64,000 bases of DNA from Halomicrobium salinisoli (GTDB lineage: Archaea > Halobacteriota > Halobacteria > Halobacteriales > Haloarculaceae), in contig NZ_CP084463.1 in the NCBI RefSeq assembly GCF_020405185.1, positions 2,604,001 through 2,668,000 on the forward strand, in the 5' to 3' direction. Below the pieces are notes generated by a model. The model made no database searches and had not been told where the DNA came from. It saw nothing but the letters and a program-made list of their open reading frames with translations. Shown in pieces: positions 18,024 through 27,240 of this stretch. The position numbers and the translations under genes were made by a program. Within the stretch, counting starts at the first letter, position 1. Each line of letters opens with the position of its first letter.

Positions 18024-18764
18024 GTGACTACTGTCGACGGGGACCAGGCGGCCGCCGCCGCCGACCGGACGGTCCGGTGCGAGGGCGTCAGCCGCGTCTA
18101 TCGCCGCGGCGGCGGGCTCTTCGGGGGCGACGCCGACCGGCTGGACGTCCGGGCGCTGGACGACGTGAGCCTGGCCGTCTACCCGGGCGAGCTGACGGTC
18201 GTCGCCGGCGCCAGCGGCAGCGGCAAGTCCACGCTGTTGCACCTGCTCGGGGCGCTGGACGTCCCCAGCGAGGGCCGCGTGCTCGTCGACGGCGTCGACA
18301 CGGCCGACCTTTCGGAGAGCGAGCGCGCGGCGCTGCGGCTCCGTCGAGTCGGCATCGTCTTCCAGCGGTTTCACCTGCTGCCCGCGCTGACGGCGCGGAG
18401 CAACGTCGCCCTGCCGCTGCTGGAGCAGGGCGTCCCGCGCGGCGAGCGCCGCTCCCGCGCCGAAGCGCGCCTCGAGGCGGTCGGGATGGGCGACCGCGTC
18501 TCCCACCGGCCCGGGGAGCTCAGCGGCGGCGAGCAACAGCGGGTCGCCGTGGCCCGCGCGCTGGTCACCGACCCGGACCTGCTGATCGCCGACGAGCCGA
18601 CGGGCGAACTCGACACCGCTACGGGGGGCCGCATCATCGAGCTGCTGGGCGAGGTGGCCGAGGACCGGTCGGTGGTCGTCGCGAGCCACGACGAGCGGGT
18701 CATCGCCGCGGCCGACAGGGTGATCGAACTGCGCGACGGCTCCGTCGTCAGTGATACGCGATGA
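18024..18764 (+). CDS. ABC transporter ATP-binding protein (LolD/MacB type), second copy
   Basis: 246 residues from the GTG at 18024, chosen by TATA spacing. Motifs: Walker A GASGSGKST, Q-loop VFQRFHLLPALTARSN, signature LSGGEQQRVA, Walker B LLIADEPTGELD, H-loop VVASHDE. Between the first strand and Walker A it has an insertion (YRRGGGLFGGDADRLDVRAL) that the neighbouring ATPase lacks. It overlaps the first permease by 4 nt (ATGA). The two ATPases are clear paralogues; they may form a heterodimer or serve different permeases. Confidence 0.9.
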   Translation: MTTVDGDQAAAAADRTVRCEGVSRVYRRGGGLFGGDADRLDVRALDDVSLAVYPGELTVVAGASGSGKSTLLHLLGALDVPSEGRVLVDGVDTADLSESERAALRLRRVGIVFQRFHLLPALTARSNVALPLLEQGVPRGERRSRAEARLEAVGMGDRVSHRPGELSGGEQQRVAVARALVTDPDLLIADEPTGELDTATGGRIIELLGEVAEDRSVVVASHDERVIAAADRVIELRDGSVVSDTR

Positions 18765-20002
18765 CCGTCGAGGGAACCAGGCGCGCGAGGGCGGCCGGCC
18801 TCGTCCGGCTGGGGGTCGCGCGGGTCCGCTACCGACTGCTGGCCGGCGGGACGCGGCAGACGCTCCTGTCCGTCCTCGGCGTCGCGCTGGCCGTGACGCT
18901 GGTGCTGTCCGTGACCAGCGTGAGCCTCGGGCTGGCCTCGCAGGGCGAGGTGCGGACCGAGGCGGCCGACTTCTGGGTCGTCCCCGCCGAGAACCAGGGC
19001 AGCGCCATCGTCGGCGTCGAGGGGACGCGCTTCGGGCAGGTCCACCCGGTCGCAGAGCGGCTGAACGCCCGCGACGACGTGGCCCACGCGACGCCGGTGC
19101 TCTCGGACATCACGCGCGTCCGGACCGGCGACGGCGGCGAGCCGACGCAGGTGTTCGTCGTCGGGGTGATCCCGAGCGCGGAGGGCGGCAGCGTCGTCGG
19201 GCTGCCGACGGACGCCCTCTCACCGGGCGATCCGTATTACGCCAACGGGAGCTACGACGGCCGCTGGACGGGACAGGCGGTGCTCTCGGAGAGCGCGGCG
19301 ACGGCGCTGAACGTCAGCGACGGCGAGCGGCTGACGGCCGCGGGGAGCGACGAGCGGAGCTACCAGTTGCGAGTCGAGGAGAGCCACCCCGCGCAGGCGC
19401 CCGGGCTCGCGCAGTTCCCGGTCGCCGTCGTCCACCTCTCGGAGGCCCAGCGCCTGACCGCTGCCGCCGGCGGCGACAACGCCGACCGGTTCCTCGTCGA
19501 CTCGACCGACCCCGCGGTCCGCGAGGCGCTGACCGGGCTCTACCCCGAATCCGAGGTGGTCTCACAGCGCGGGCTGATGGCCCACAACCTCCAGACCTCC
19601 GACCTCCCGCTGGCGATGAGCGTCGCCGCAGGGCTGATCGCGGTCGTCGCCGGCGTGCTCACCATCGTCACGACGACGGGGTTCGAGGTGGCCGACGACG
19701 GCGAGTCCCGGGCCGTGCTGGCCGCGATGGGCGTCTCCCGGTCGACCAGGTACGGCCTGATCGTCACCGAGACGGTCGCGACGGCGGCGATGGGCGGCCT
19801 CGCCGGCGTCCTCGGGTGGCTGGCGGTCGTCGGGGTCATCGCCGTCGCGGGCGAGAGCGGCTCGTCTGTCCCGACGGCGGTCGCCCGGCCCGAACTCGCG
19901 GTCTACGGGCTCGTCCTTGCGGTCCTCGTGGGCCTGCTGTCGCTGCCCTTCCTGCTGCTGTTCACCCGGAGGGGGTCGCTCGTGGAGGCACTACCGAGAT
20001 GA
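18761..20002 (+). CDS. FtsX/MacB-type ABC permease 1
   Basis: 413 residues with the MacB layout. There is an N-terminal helix (TLLSVLGVALAVTLVLSVTS), a periplasm-equivalent domain of about 200 residues (FWVVPAENQG ... VGLPTDALSPGDPYYANGSY), then three C-terminal helices from about residue 285 (SVAAGLIAVVAGVLTIVTTT). The cytoplasmic R-A-V-L-A-A-M-G-V-S-R-S coupling region normally contacts the ATPase. Coupled to neighbours by ATGA overlaps on both sides. Such permeases usually transmit ATPase motion to envelope partners or expel lipid-linked or peptide substrates. Confidence 0.85.
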   Translation: MTVEGTRRARAAGLVRLGVARVRYRLLAGGTRQTLLSVLGVALAVTLVLSVTSVSLGLASQGEVRTEAADFWVVPAENQGSAIVGVEGTRFGQVHPVAERLNARDDVAHATPVLSDITRVRTGDGGEPTQVFVVGVIPSAEGGSVVGLPTDALSPGDPYYANGSYDGRWTGQAVLSESAATALNVSDGERLTAAGSDERSYQLRVEESHPAQAPGLAQFPVAVVHLSEAQRLTAAAGGDNADRFLVDSTDPAVREALTGLYPESEVVSQRGLMAHNLQTSDLPLAMSVAAGLIAVVAGVLTIVTTTGFEVADDGESRAVLAAMGVSRSTRYGLIVTETVATAAMGGLAGVLGWLAVVGVIAVAGESGSSVPTAVARPELAVYGLVLAVLVGLLSLPFLLLFTRRGSLVEALPR

Positions 20003-21252
20003 CGGGAGCGAGCACACCGCGGCGCGTGCTGGCGCGGTCAGCGGGCGCGGTCGGGGTCGCGGTCCGGCAACTGGCCGCCGCGCGGGGGCGGGTCGTCCTC
20101 GCCGTGGTGGGCGTGGCCACGGCCGTCCTGCTGATCACGCTGATGGCCGGCCTCGGACAGGGGATGACCCAGGCCGGGACGGAGGCGCTGACCTACATCG
20201 ACCAGGACCTCTGGGCGACGGCCGGCCCGCTCCAGCTGGCGCCGGGCACCGTCGGCGGCATCGAGAACTCGCTGCTTTCCGCGCACGACCGCTCGGCGGA
20301 CATCGAATCCCACCCGGACGTACGGGGGGCCGACGCCCTGGCCTTCCAGTCGGTGTACGTCAGCCCCAACACGTCGGAGTTCGGCACCGTCGTCGGCGTC
20401 GGCGTCACCGGCAACGGCAGCGGCGTCGGCCTCAGGGAGGGCGAGCGCTTCGACCGGACCGACGTCCACTACGCCGACGGCAGCTACGACGGGCCGATGA
20501 CCCATCAGGTCGTCCTCGACCGGGACCTGGCAGAGGAGCTGAACGTCTCGCGCGGGGACTCGGTGTACATGGGCGGGACGCTGGCCGACGCCCGCGAGAA
20601 CGAGTTCACCGTGGTCGGCACGACCGGGCGGTTCTCGACGTTCCTCGGCGCGCCCACCGCCGTCGTCCACCTCTCCGAACTCCAGACGGTGACGGGGACC
20701 GCCGGCTCCGACCGGGCCTCGATGATCGGCATCCGGGCGGAGCAGGACGCCGACCTGGACGCGACGGCCGAGGCGCTGTCGGCCGAGCACCCGGACCTCT
20801 CGGTCCGGACCCAGCGCCAGCAGTTCCGCTCGGTCTTCGAGAACCAGGGGGCCGTCCTGGCCAGCGCGGTCACGCTCGTGACGCTGGCGGTCGTCGTCGG
20901 CACCGGACTGGTCGCCAACACGCTCGGGCTGGTCGTCTACCAGCAGCGCCGCGAGCTGGCGGCGCTGCGCGCCATCGGCCTCCGGGGGCGGACGCTGCTC
21001 TCGCTGGTCGGCCTCCAGGGCCTCTCGCTGGCGCTGGGCGGCGTCGTCGTCGGCGTCGCGCTCACGCCCGTCGCCGCGGACGCCATCAACGGCGTCGTCG
21101 AGGACCTCGTCGGGTTCCCGAACCTGGTGAAGCTGCCGCCGGACGTGTACGCGGCCGGCGTCGCCGTCGGGCTCGTCATCGGCCTGCTCGGGGCGACCGT
21201 GGCCGGCTACCGCGTGGCCGCGATGAACCCGACCGACCACTTCGATCGATGA
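19999..21252 (+). CDS. FtsX/MacB-type ABC permease 2
   Basis: 417 residues from the ATG at 19999, overlapping the previous stop by 4 nt. The layout matches permease 1: helix 1 at about 28-50 (VVLAVVGVATAVLLITLMAG), an extracellular MacB-core domain with the same YADGSYDGP loop as permease 1 (YANGSYDGR), and three C-terminal helices with the coupling motif ELAALRAIGLRGRTLLSL. Permeases 1 and 2 look like ancient duplicates. It ends in YRVAAMNPTDHFDR, the usual FtsX-family tail. Confidence 0.85.
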   Translation: MTGASTPRRVLARSAGAVGVAVRQLAAARGRVVLAVVGVATAVLLITLMAGLGQGMTQAGTEALTYIDQDLWATAGPLQLAPGTVGGIENSLLSAHDRSADIESHPDVRGADALAFQSVYVSPNTSEFGTVVGVGVTGNGSGVGLREGERFDRTDVHYADGSYDGPMTHQVVLDRDLAEELNVSRGDSVYMGGTLADARENEFTVVGTTGRFSTFLGAPTAVVHLSELQTVTGTAGSDRASMIGIRAEQDADLDATAEALSAEHPDLSVRTQRQQFRSVFENQGAVLASAVTLVTLAVVVGTGLVANTLGLVVYQQRRELAALRAIGLRGRTLLSLVGLQGLSLALGGVVVGVALTPVAADAINGVVEDLVGFPNLVKLPPDVYAAGVAVGLVIGLLGATVAGYRVAAMNPTDHFDR

Positions 21253-24206
21253 GCTACCGACGCGCGCTCCTGGCGCGGTGGTCCCGCCGCGACGTGCTCG
21301 CGGTGGTCGTCGTCGCCCTGGCCATCGCCTTCCTCACCGGGACGGTCCTGCTGGTGGTCACGGCCGGCGACCGGACCACTGCCGTCGCCGCGGGCTACGA
21401 CGCCGGGTCGACGGTCGCGACCCACGGCTCGGTCGCCGCGGCGGAGGCGGCGGCCGGCGACGGCGCGGCCGTGGTGCCCTTCGCAACGGTCGAGAGTCCC
21501 GACGGGGAGCGCCGGTACGTCCTCGACAGACGCGGTGCCGGCGCGGCCGGACTGCTCCCGGGAGGCGGCAGCGACGCCGACGGCGGTGGCGGGGCCACGG
21601 TCGCCACGCTCGCGACGGCGGACGAGCGCGCTCCCGTCGAGCTTCGCGGGTCCGCCGGCACCGTCGAGGCGACAGTGACCCCCAGGGCGGGCAGGGGTCC
21701 GGTGCCGCCGGAGTGGTACGTCGCGCCGAGCGACGCGGTCGCGGAACTGGGGCCGACGGGCGCGTTCGTCGTCCGGGACGCCCCCGAGGGGACGCTGCCG
21801 CACGACGGCGTCCCGCTGCGGGCGGCGCTGGCCTTCTTCGCTTTCGGGACCGGGGAGGCGCTCGGGGCGCTGGCCGTCGTCGCCGGCGGGAGCGCGCTGC
21901 TGGTCGCGGTCGTCGTCTACAGCGTCACCCGGATGACCGTGCGGGACCGGCGGGCGGCGATCCGGGTCGTCCGGTCGACCGGCGCGCCGCCGCGGACGGT
22001 GCTGGGGCTGTTCGCCGCCCGGGCCGGCCTGCTGGTGGTCGCCGGGGTCGCGCTGGGGTACGCCGTCGGCGTCGTCGCCGTCAACGCCGCGGTCAACGTC
22101 GCGGTGTTCGCCGGCCTGCCGACGAGCCTGGCGCCGCGAGTCACCCCGACCGTGGCCGGCGTCGTCGCGGCCGGCGGGGGCGCAGCGGCCCTGATCGGCG
22201 CGGTCAGCGGCGGCCTCGCAGCGTGGCCGGCCGCCCGCTGCGACCCGGCCGACGTCGGAGCCGAGCGCCGCCGGGACGGGCGCCTCGCCGCTCGCCTCTC
22301 GATCCTCGACGCCCGCGCGCTGGTCCCGACCGCCGCGACGCTGACGGCCTTCGTGGCCTTCGTCGTCCTCGTGGCCGGCGTCGCAGGCGTCGTCGGCCCG
22401 CTGACCGCGGGCGGCGCGACCGTCTCCGAGCCCGGCGCGGTCCACCCGATCGCCAGTTCGGTGCCGGCGACCTACGCGACCGCGCTGCGAGACCGCGGCA
22501 TCGACGCCAGCCCGGAGATCCTGCTGTTCGAGGCCCGCGACGGCCAGCCCTACGCCGCGCGCGGCGCCAACTACTCCGCGTTCGCCTCGGTCACCGACAC
22601 CGAACTCGTCGACGGCCGGGCGCCGAACGGGTCCGACGAGGCCGTCGTCGGCCGGGACCTCGCCGCGACGCTCGACCTCGGCACCGGCGACTCGCTCACG
22701 ATGGGCGGGAGCACCGACGCCGGCCTCCACCGCGTGCGCGTCGTCGGCGTCTTCGCCGCGCCGGGACCGTACGACGACCAGGCGCTCGTCCCCCTGCCCG
22801 TCGCGCGCCACCTCGCGAACCGGGCGTCCGGGCAGGTCCACTTCGTCCGCGCCGACAGGCTCCCGGAGGGCGATCCGTTCGACCAGCGGGGTGCAGTGGC
22901 CGACCTGTCGGTCCCGTCGCCGGTCCCGCCGAACGGGAGCGTCCCCGTCGAGGTGACCGTGCGCAACGCCGAGGGCGACGAGCGGTCGATCCCCGTCGCC
23001 GTCGCGCTCGGGAACCAGTCCATCGAGGAGTCGGTGAGCGTACCCGGGGGCGACGAGCGAACGGTCACCGTCGAATTCGCCGCGCCGCCGCCGGGCCGAT
23101 ACGAGGTCCGGGCTGGAGATCTGAACCGGACCGTCACCGTCGCCCCCCGGGACGCCGTTCGCCTGGGGCCGCTCCCGGAGCGGGCGCCGCCGAACGCGAC
23201 GCTGCGGGTGCGCGTCCGGACGCCCTACGGCGATCCCGTCCCGAACGCCACGGTCGCCGTCGGGAACCGGTCGGTCCGGACGGGCGCCGACGGGGGCGCG
23301 TGGATCGAACCGGGCGGCCCGGGCGAGCGCCGGATCGAGGTCCGGGCGGGCGACCGGACCGCGTCGCGGGAGATTACCGTGGCCGCGGACGCGACGCGCC
23401 GGCTCCCCCTGACGGCCGAGGTCCGGCCGGACCGCCCCGACGCGCTGACCCGGCCGACGGTCCGCCTGCGCGCGACGAATCCCTGGAACCGGACGGTCGA
23501 GCGCCGCTACGAGGTGGCGGGACCGGGCGGCTCGTCGGAGCGAACCGTGACAGCCGCGCCCGGGGCGAACCGGACCGCCGAGGTCTCGCTGGCCCGCCAG
23601 CCGCCAGGGAGCTACGACGTGACCGTCCGGTCGTCCGCCGGGACGACGCGGGAGTTCTCGTATCGAGTGACCGGCGACGACCGCCTCGCGTCGGCGCTGG
23701 CCAGCGGCGGCGCGAGCGGCCAGTCGGGCATCGGGCAGGCCGTCGAGGCGGCCTTCGGCAACCTCCGGCTGGTGGTGGCCGTCGTGCTCGGGCTGGCGAC
23801 GCTGATGACCGTCGGCGGGACGACGGCGTCGTTCGCCCGCGCGGTCCACGCCCGGCGGCGGACGATCGGCGTCTACCGGGCGACCGGGGCCTCGCCGGTC
23901 CGGGTGGCGGCGCTCGTGTTCCGCGACGCGCTCGTCGTCGGCGCGCTGGGGACCGCCATCGCGATCCCGGCCGGGCTGCTCGCCCTGCGGGCCCTCGCGC
24001 GGGCCGACTACCTCACCGTCTTCGGCGTGCGCCTGTCGACGACGCCCTCGCCGGCGCTGCTGGCGGGCGTCGTCCTCGGGGCACTCGCCGTGACCGCGCT
24101 GGGGGCCGGCCTGGCGACCGCGGCGCTGCTCCGGGTGGACCCCTATCGCCTGTTCGCGACCGGGCCCGACGTCCGCGACGAGCGCCCGGAGGGAGGTGAG
24201 CCGTGA
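21249..24206 (+). CDS. 985-residue double FtsX-type permease with extracellular Ig-like insert
   Basis: Starts at the ATG at 21249 (4-nt overlap) and is more than twice the length of a usual FtsX permease. Order: helix 1 (about 16-38); outside domain; helix cluster with a coupling segment AAIRVVRSTGAPPRTVLGLF (about 235-335); a further helix (about 360-385); a MacB-like outside domain (about 390-555); then about 250 residues of beta-sandwich repeats (about 560-815) with many N-x-S/T sites; finally three more helices with a second coupling segment RTIGVYRATGASPVRVAALV. It thus holds two FtsX cores joined by Ig-like domains. No frameshift is seen in the shared frame. Confidence 0.82.
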   Translation: MSYRRALLARWSRRDVLAVVVVALAIAFLTGTVLLVVTAGDRTTAVAAGYDAGSTVATHGSVAAAEAAAGDGAAVVPFATVESPDGERRYVLDRRGAGAAGLLPGGGSDADGGGGATVATLATADERAPVELRGSAGTVEATVTPRAGRGPVPPEWYVAPSDAVAELGPTGAFVVRDAPEGTLPHDGVPLRAALAFFAFGTGEALGALAVVAGGSALLVAVVVYSVTRMTVRDRRAAIRVVRSTGAPPRTVLGLFAARAGLLVVAGVALGYAVGVVAVNAAVNVAVFAGLPTSLAPRVTPTVAGVVAAGGGAAALIGAVSGGLAAWPAARCDPADVGAERRRDGRLAARLSILDARALVPTAATLTAFVAFVVLVAGVAGVVGPLTAGGATVSEPGAVHPIASSVPATYATALRDRGIDASPEILLFEARDGQPYAARGANYSAFASVTDTELVDGRAPNGSDEAVVGRDLAATLDLGTGDSLTMGGSTDAGLHRVRVVGVFAAPGPYDDQALVPLPVARHLANRASGQVHFVRADRLPEGDPFDQRGAVADLSVPSPVPPNGSVPVEVTVRNAEGDERSIPVAVALGNQSIEESVSVPGGDERTVTVEFAAPPPGRYEVRAGDLNRTVTVAPRDAVRLGPLPERAPPNATLRVRVRTPYGDPVPNATVAVGNRSVRTGADGGAWIEPGGPGERRIEVRAGDRTASREITVAADATRRLPLTAEVRPDRPDALTRPTVRLRATNPWNRTVERRYEVAGPGGSSERTVTAAPGANRTAEVSLARQPPGSYDVTVRSSAGTTREFSYRVTGDDRLASALASGGASGQSGIGQAVEAAFGNLRLVVAVVLGLATLMTVGGTTASFARAVHARRRTIGVYRATGASPVRVAALVFRDALVVGALGTAIAIPAGLLALRALARADYLTVFGVRLSTTPSPALLAGVVLGALAVTALGAGLATAALLRVDPYRLFATGPDVRDERPEGGEP

Positions 24207-25858
24207 CTCGCGGCGGCCGGCCCGTCGCGGTCGTCGCGACGCTGGCCCTCGGCCTGTTAACGCGGCTCGCTCCCCTGGGGTGGAGCCCGTACCCGGCGAC
24301 GCTGGACGGGTTCGAGTACGCGCGCCGGGCCGGGGACGCAATCGCGCTCGGTCGCCTCCCGCTCGGACAGCTGCGGGCCGACTCCATCGCGTCGACGCTG
24401 CTGGTCTCGACGGCCGCCGAGGTCACGGCGACGGCGCCGGTCCGGCTGGTCCAACCGCTGTTCGCGCTGGCCGGCGCCGCGACGGTCCTGCTCGGGTTCG
24501 TCTTCACCCGTCGCCTGGGCCGGGCCTGGGGCTGGTCGCCGTCGCGGTTCGGGACCGCCGGCGTCCTCGCGGCCCTCGCGCTCGCCGTCGAGGGGCTGTT
24601 CGTCCGCCGGACGGGCGTGCCGGACGACGACGCGCTGACGCTACTGCTGATTCCCCTGACCGTGCTCGTCGCCCACCGGCTCACCCGGACCGGGCGGCTC
24701 CGGTGGGCCGTCCCGCTGGCCGCGCTGCTGGTCGTCGTCCCGCTGACCCACACGTTCAGCACGCTCGTCCTCGCGCTGGCGCTGGCGGCGCTGCTGGCCG
24801 TCCGGTTGCTCGAACCGGGCGAGCGCGGCGGGACGCTGCTGACGGGCGCGCTGGTGGCCGGGTTCTGGGGGTACGCCGCGGCCTATTACGAGTGGGCCGA
24901 CCGACTCGGGCTGACGGTGCCCTACGTCGGCCGGGTCGCGAGCCACCCGGGGCTGTTCGTCGCGTGGGTCGTCCTCGTGGTCGCGCTGGCGCTGTGGTTC
25001 CGCCGCTGGTCGACGCGGACCCAGCGCCTGGCGGTGCTGGCGCCGCTGGCCCTGTTCTTCACCGTCGTCGCGGCGAACGCCCGGATCACCGTCTTCCCGG
25101 GGACCGCGCGGACGCCGCGGCTGGTGCTCCTGCTGGTGGCCCCGCTCGCGGTGGCGGCCCTCCTGGGCGCCTGGGGGAGCCCGCTGCTGGCCCGCCGGCG
25201 CTCGACCGCGACGGTCCTGCTGGCCCTGCTCGCGGCGCCGGTAGCGCAGGTGCTGTTCTCGCTGACGGCGTCGCTGACCCCGGAGTTCTGGGCGACGGCG
25301 ATGCGCGCCCAGACGCACCTCCACGTCCCCGTGCTGGTGCTGGCGGCGGGCGTCGTCGCCGGTCGCGTGGCGGGTGCGAGGCGGCCCCAGTTCGGCCTCC
25401 GCCGCTTCGCGGGCCCCGCGCTGACCGTCGCGCTGGTCGTCAGCGTGGCCGCCACGCTCCCCGTCGCCTACGTCGACCTCGACACGGGCGCGCACCCGAG
25501 CACGACGACGGCCCCCGAGTTCGAAGGCGCCGGGTTCGCGGCGACCCACGTCGACGGGCCGTGGACGAGTTCGCACACGCTGCACCGCGTCGGCGGGTTC
25601 TACTTCGGCGGGAACGCGACGTACCGGTCGACCGTGACGTGGCTCCGCGGCGACGGCGGTCCAGCGCCCGCCTGTCCCGTTCTCTCCGAGCGCTCGTGGA
25701 CGACGACTGGCGCCCACCTATTCCCGGCGGCGCCTGCGAACATCTCTTCGGGGGAATACGACCGCTGGCTGGCGGACGGGCACCTCGTCTACGCCGCCTC
25801 CGGCCGCGACCCGCTGGCGCTGACGGTCCCGCGGAACGCGTCGGGGAACTGTCAGTAG
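24203..25858 (+). CDS. Multi-pass membrane protein, GT-C glycosyltransferase-like
   Basis: 551 residues from GTG 24203 (GTGA overlap). About 11-12 hydrophobic segments precede a C-terminal outside domain of about 130 residues with two Cys (APACPVLSERS, ASGNCQ) and N-x-S/T sites. The acidic motif in the first outside loop (ATLDGFEYARRAGDAI, about residues 32-48) matches the catalytic-Asp position of GT-C enzymes that use dolichol-linked sugars, and VPDDDALTLLLIP resembles their second acidic loop. Assignment to GT-C rests on this layout only. Being last in the ABC operon suggests it modifies or handles the exported substrate. Confidence 0.65.
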   Translation: MTRGGRPVAVVATLALGLLTRLAPLGWSPYPATLDGFEYARRAGDAIALGRLPLGQLRADSIASTLLVSTAAEVTATAPVRLVQPLFALAGAATVLLGFVFTRRLGRAWGWSPSRFGTAGVLAALALAVEGLFVRRTGVPDDDALTLLLIPLTVLVAHRLTRTGRLRWAVPLAALLVVVPLTHTFSTLVLALALAALLAVRLLEPGERGGTLLTGALVAGFWGYAAAYYEWADRLGLTVPYVGRVASHPGLFVAWVVLVVALALWFRRWSTRTQRLAVLAPLALFFTVVAANARITVFPGTARTPRLVLLLVAPLAVAALLGAWGSPLLARRRSTATVLLALLAAPVAQVLFSLTASLTPEFWATAMRAQTHLHVPVLVLAAGVVAGRVAGARRPQFGLRRFAGPALTVALVVSVAATLPVAYVDLDTGAHPSTTTAPEFEGAGFAATHVDGPWTSSHTLHRVGGFYFGGNATYRSTVTWLRGDGGPAPACPVLSERSWTTTGAHLFPAAPANISSGEYDRWLADGHLVYAASGRDPLALTVPRNASGNCQ

Positions 25859-26148
25859 GTCGGCTCGTCGCAGGCCCGCGTCGCGTCGGACAGCAGCGGC
25901 ACCGAGCGCCAGGCGCCTGATCGCGGAGAGACGGACCGTCCCGTAGCGGCCGCTGCGGTCCGGCGCTCGACGCCGACCGTCTTCCTCGCCCGCTCGACTC
26001 CCGACGGGCGCGCCCGCCGTCGGTTCTCCGACCCGACACTCGCCGAGCGTCGTTCGCGCGTGACCTGCCGCGCTATAGATTTTATTTTCGAGAATGAAAT
26101 TCGGATGAGTAGCTATATGCGTCACAATTTGAGACGATATGGCGCCTG
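25859..26148. other. Intergenic region with AT-rich promoter block
   Basis: 290 nt. The first 210 nt are GC-rich without coding signs. From about 26070 the sequence turns AT-rich, including ATTTTATTTTCGAG and GCTATATGCG (about 26112-26121), the latter 28-37 nt before the ATG at 26149 and its likely TATA element. Confidence 0.5.
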
Positions 26149-27207
26149 ATGACCGTCGAATCCTCTCGTCTGTGGTCCGCACTCGCATTCGTCGGTGCTT
26201 CTATTTTCGACACTGATTCTGGCATCTGCCCGGAGGACGGGGCGATCCGACGGTCCGGGACCGCGCCCCGCCTGGCCACTGCGACGGCCGTCGTTGCCAC
26301 TGCACTGGTGGTCGTCACCGCCGTCACCACCGCCGTCGGTGCGACGTCGATCCAACGCGCGTCCGCCGGCGCAGCGGCCGTCCCCAACGGATCGGCGGGG
26401 GCCGCGCCCGCACCGGCGGTGCTGTCCGACGTCGCGGCGGACGGACCGGACCGGGACGGCGACGGCCTCACGGACCACGAGGAACGGGTCCGCGGGACCG
26501 ATCCGACCGACCCCGACACCGACGGCGACGGTCTCCCGGACGGGGTCGAGGTTGCGTGCGACGGGACGTTCCCCGGCGCCGACCCGCTCCATCAGGACAT
26601 CTTCGTCGAGGTCGACGGGACGGCCGGGACGAACGTCAGCGAGGACACCGTCGACGCGGTCAGGGAGACCTACGCCGACGCGCCCGTCGAGAACCCCGAC
26701 GGCGAGCGGGGGATCGACCTCCACCTCCGCTTCGACGACGCGGACCTCCCCGAGGCGGGAACCGTCTACTCGACCAACCGCAGCGACGCCGCCGACGTGT
26801 ACGACTACCGCGACCGCTTCTTCGACCACCGCGGCGACGGCTACTACTACGTCCTCCTGACCGACGAGGTCGCATTCGACGGCGAGACCCGCTACGTCGG
26901 CGCCGGACGGCCGGGCGTCGCCGCGATGGAGACGTTCCACCGCGGGGACACCGACGCGTCGCTGTTCATGCACGAGTTCGGCCACGCGCTGGGCATCGAC
27001 GCCGCCCGGGACGGCGTCGACGAGGAACGCTACACGGCCGCCGAGTACGACAGCGTCATGAACTACAACGGCCTCTACGACCAGCTGTCGTACTCCGCGG
27101 GCGACGACGAAGTCGGCCGCGACGAGTGGGCGTTCGTCGCCGAGGACCGCGTTCGGACGCCGCTGTCGTGCCCCGAGGACGGGCCCTGCGCGGCGCGGTG
27201 TACGTAG
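26149..27207 (+). CDS. Secreted metzincin-like zinc metalloprotease with Ca-binding thrombospondin-3 repeats
   Basis: 352 residues. A hydrophobic export segment lies at about 45-66 behind an unusually long n-region. Then come calcium-binding DxDxDG repeats (DRDGDGLTDHEE, DPDTDGDGLPDG; about 98-132). The catalytic domain has HEFGHALGID (H275, E276, H279, third ligand D284) and a Met-turn SVMNY (M304). The HExxHxxGxxD form, with Asp in place of the usual third His, is known from snapalysin-type metzincins. A GERGIDLHLRF strand and the active-site helix complete the fold. Six Cys occur. Probably an exoprotease; substrate unknown. Confidence 0.8.
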   Translation: MTVESSRLWSALAFVGASIFDTDSGICPEDGAIRRSGTAPRLATATAVVATALVVVTAVTTAVGATSIQRASAGAAAVPNGSAGAAPAPAVLSDVAADGPDRDGDGLTDHEERVRGTDPTDPDTDGDGLPDGVEVACDGTFPGADPLHQDIFVEVDGTAGTNVSEDTVDAVRETYADAPVENPDGERGIDLHLRFDDADLPEAGTVYSTNRSDAADVYDYRDRFFDHRGDGYYYVLLTDEVAFDGETRYVGAGRPGVAAMETFHRGDTDASLFMHEFGHALGIDAARDGVDEERYTAAEYDSVMNYNGLYDQLSYSAGDDEVGRDEWAFVAEDRVRTPLSCPEDGPCAARCT

Positions 27208-27240
27208 GCCGACGGCGTCGTCCGGAGTCCGACCGGGCGG

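Noticed and set aside
21207..24341. A 1044-codon minus-strand open frame
   Set aside because: Shadow of the double FtsX permease gene; low-complexity Arg/Gly/Asp protein without motifs and with wrong codon-position composition.
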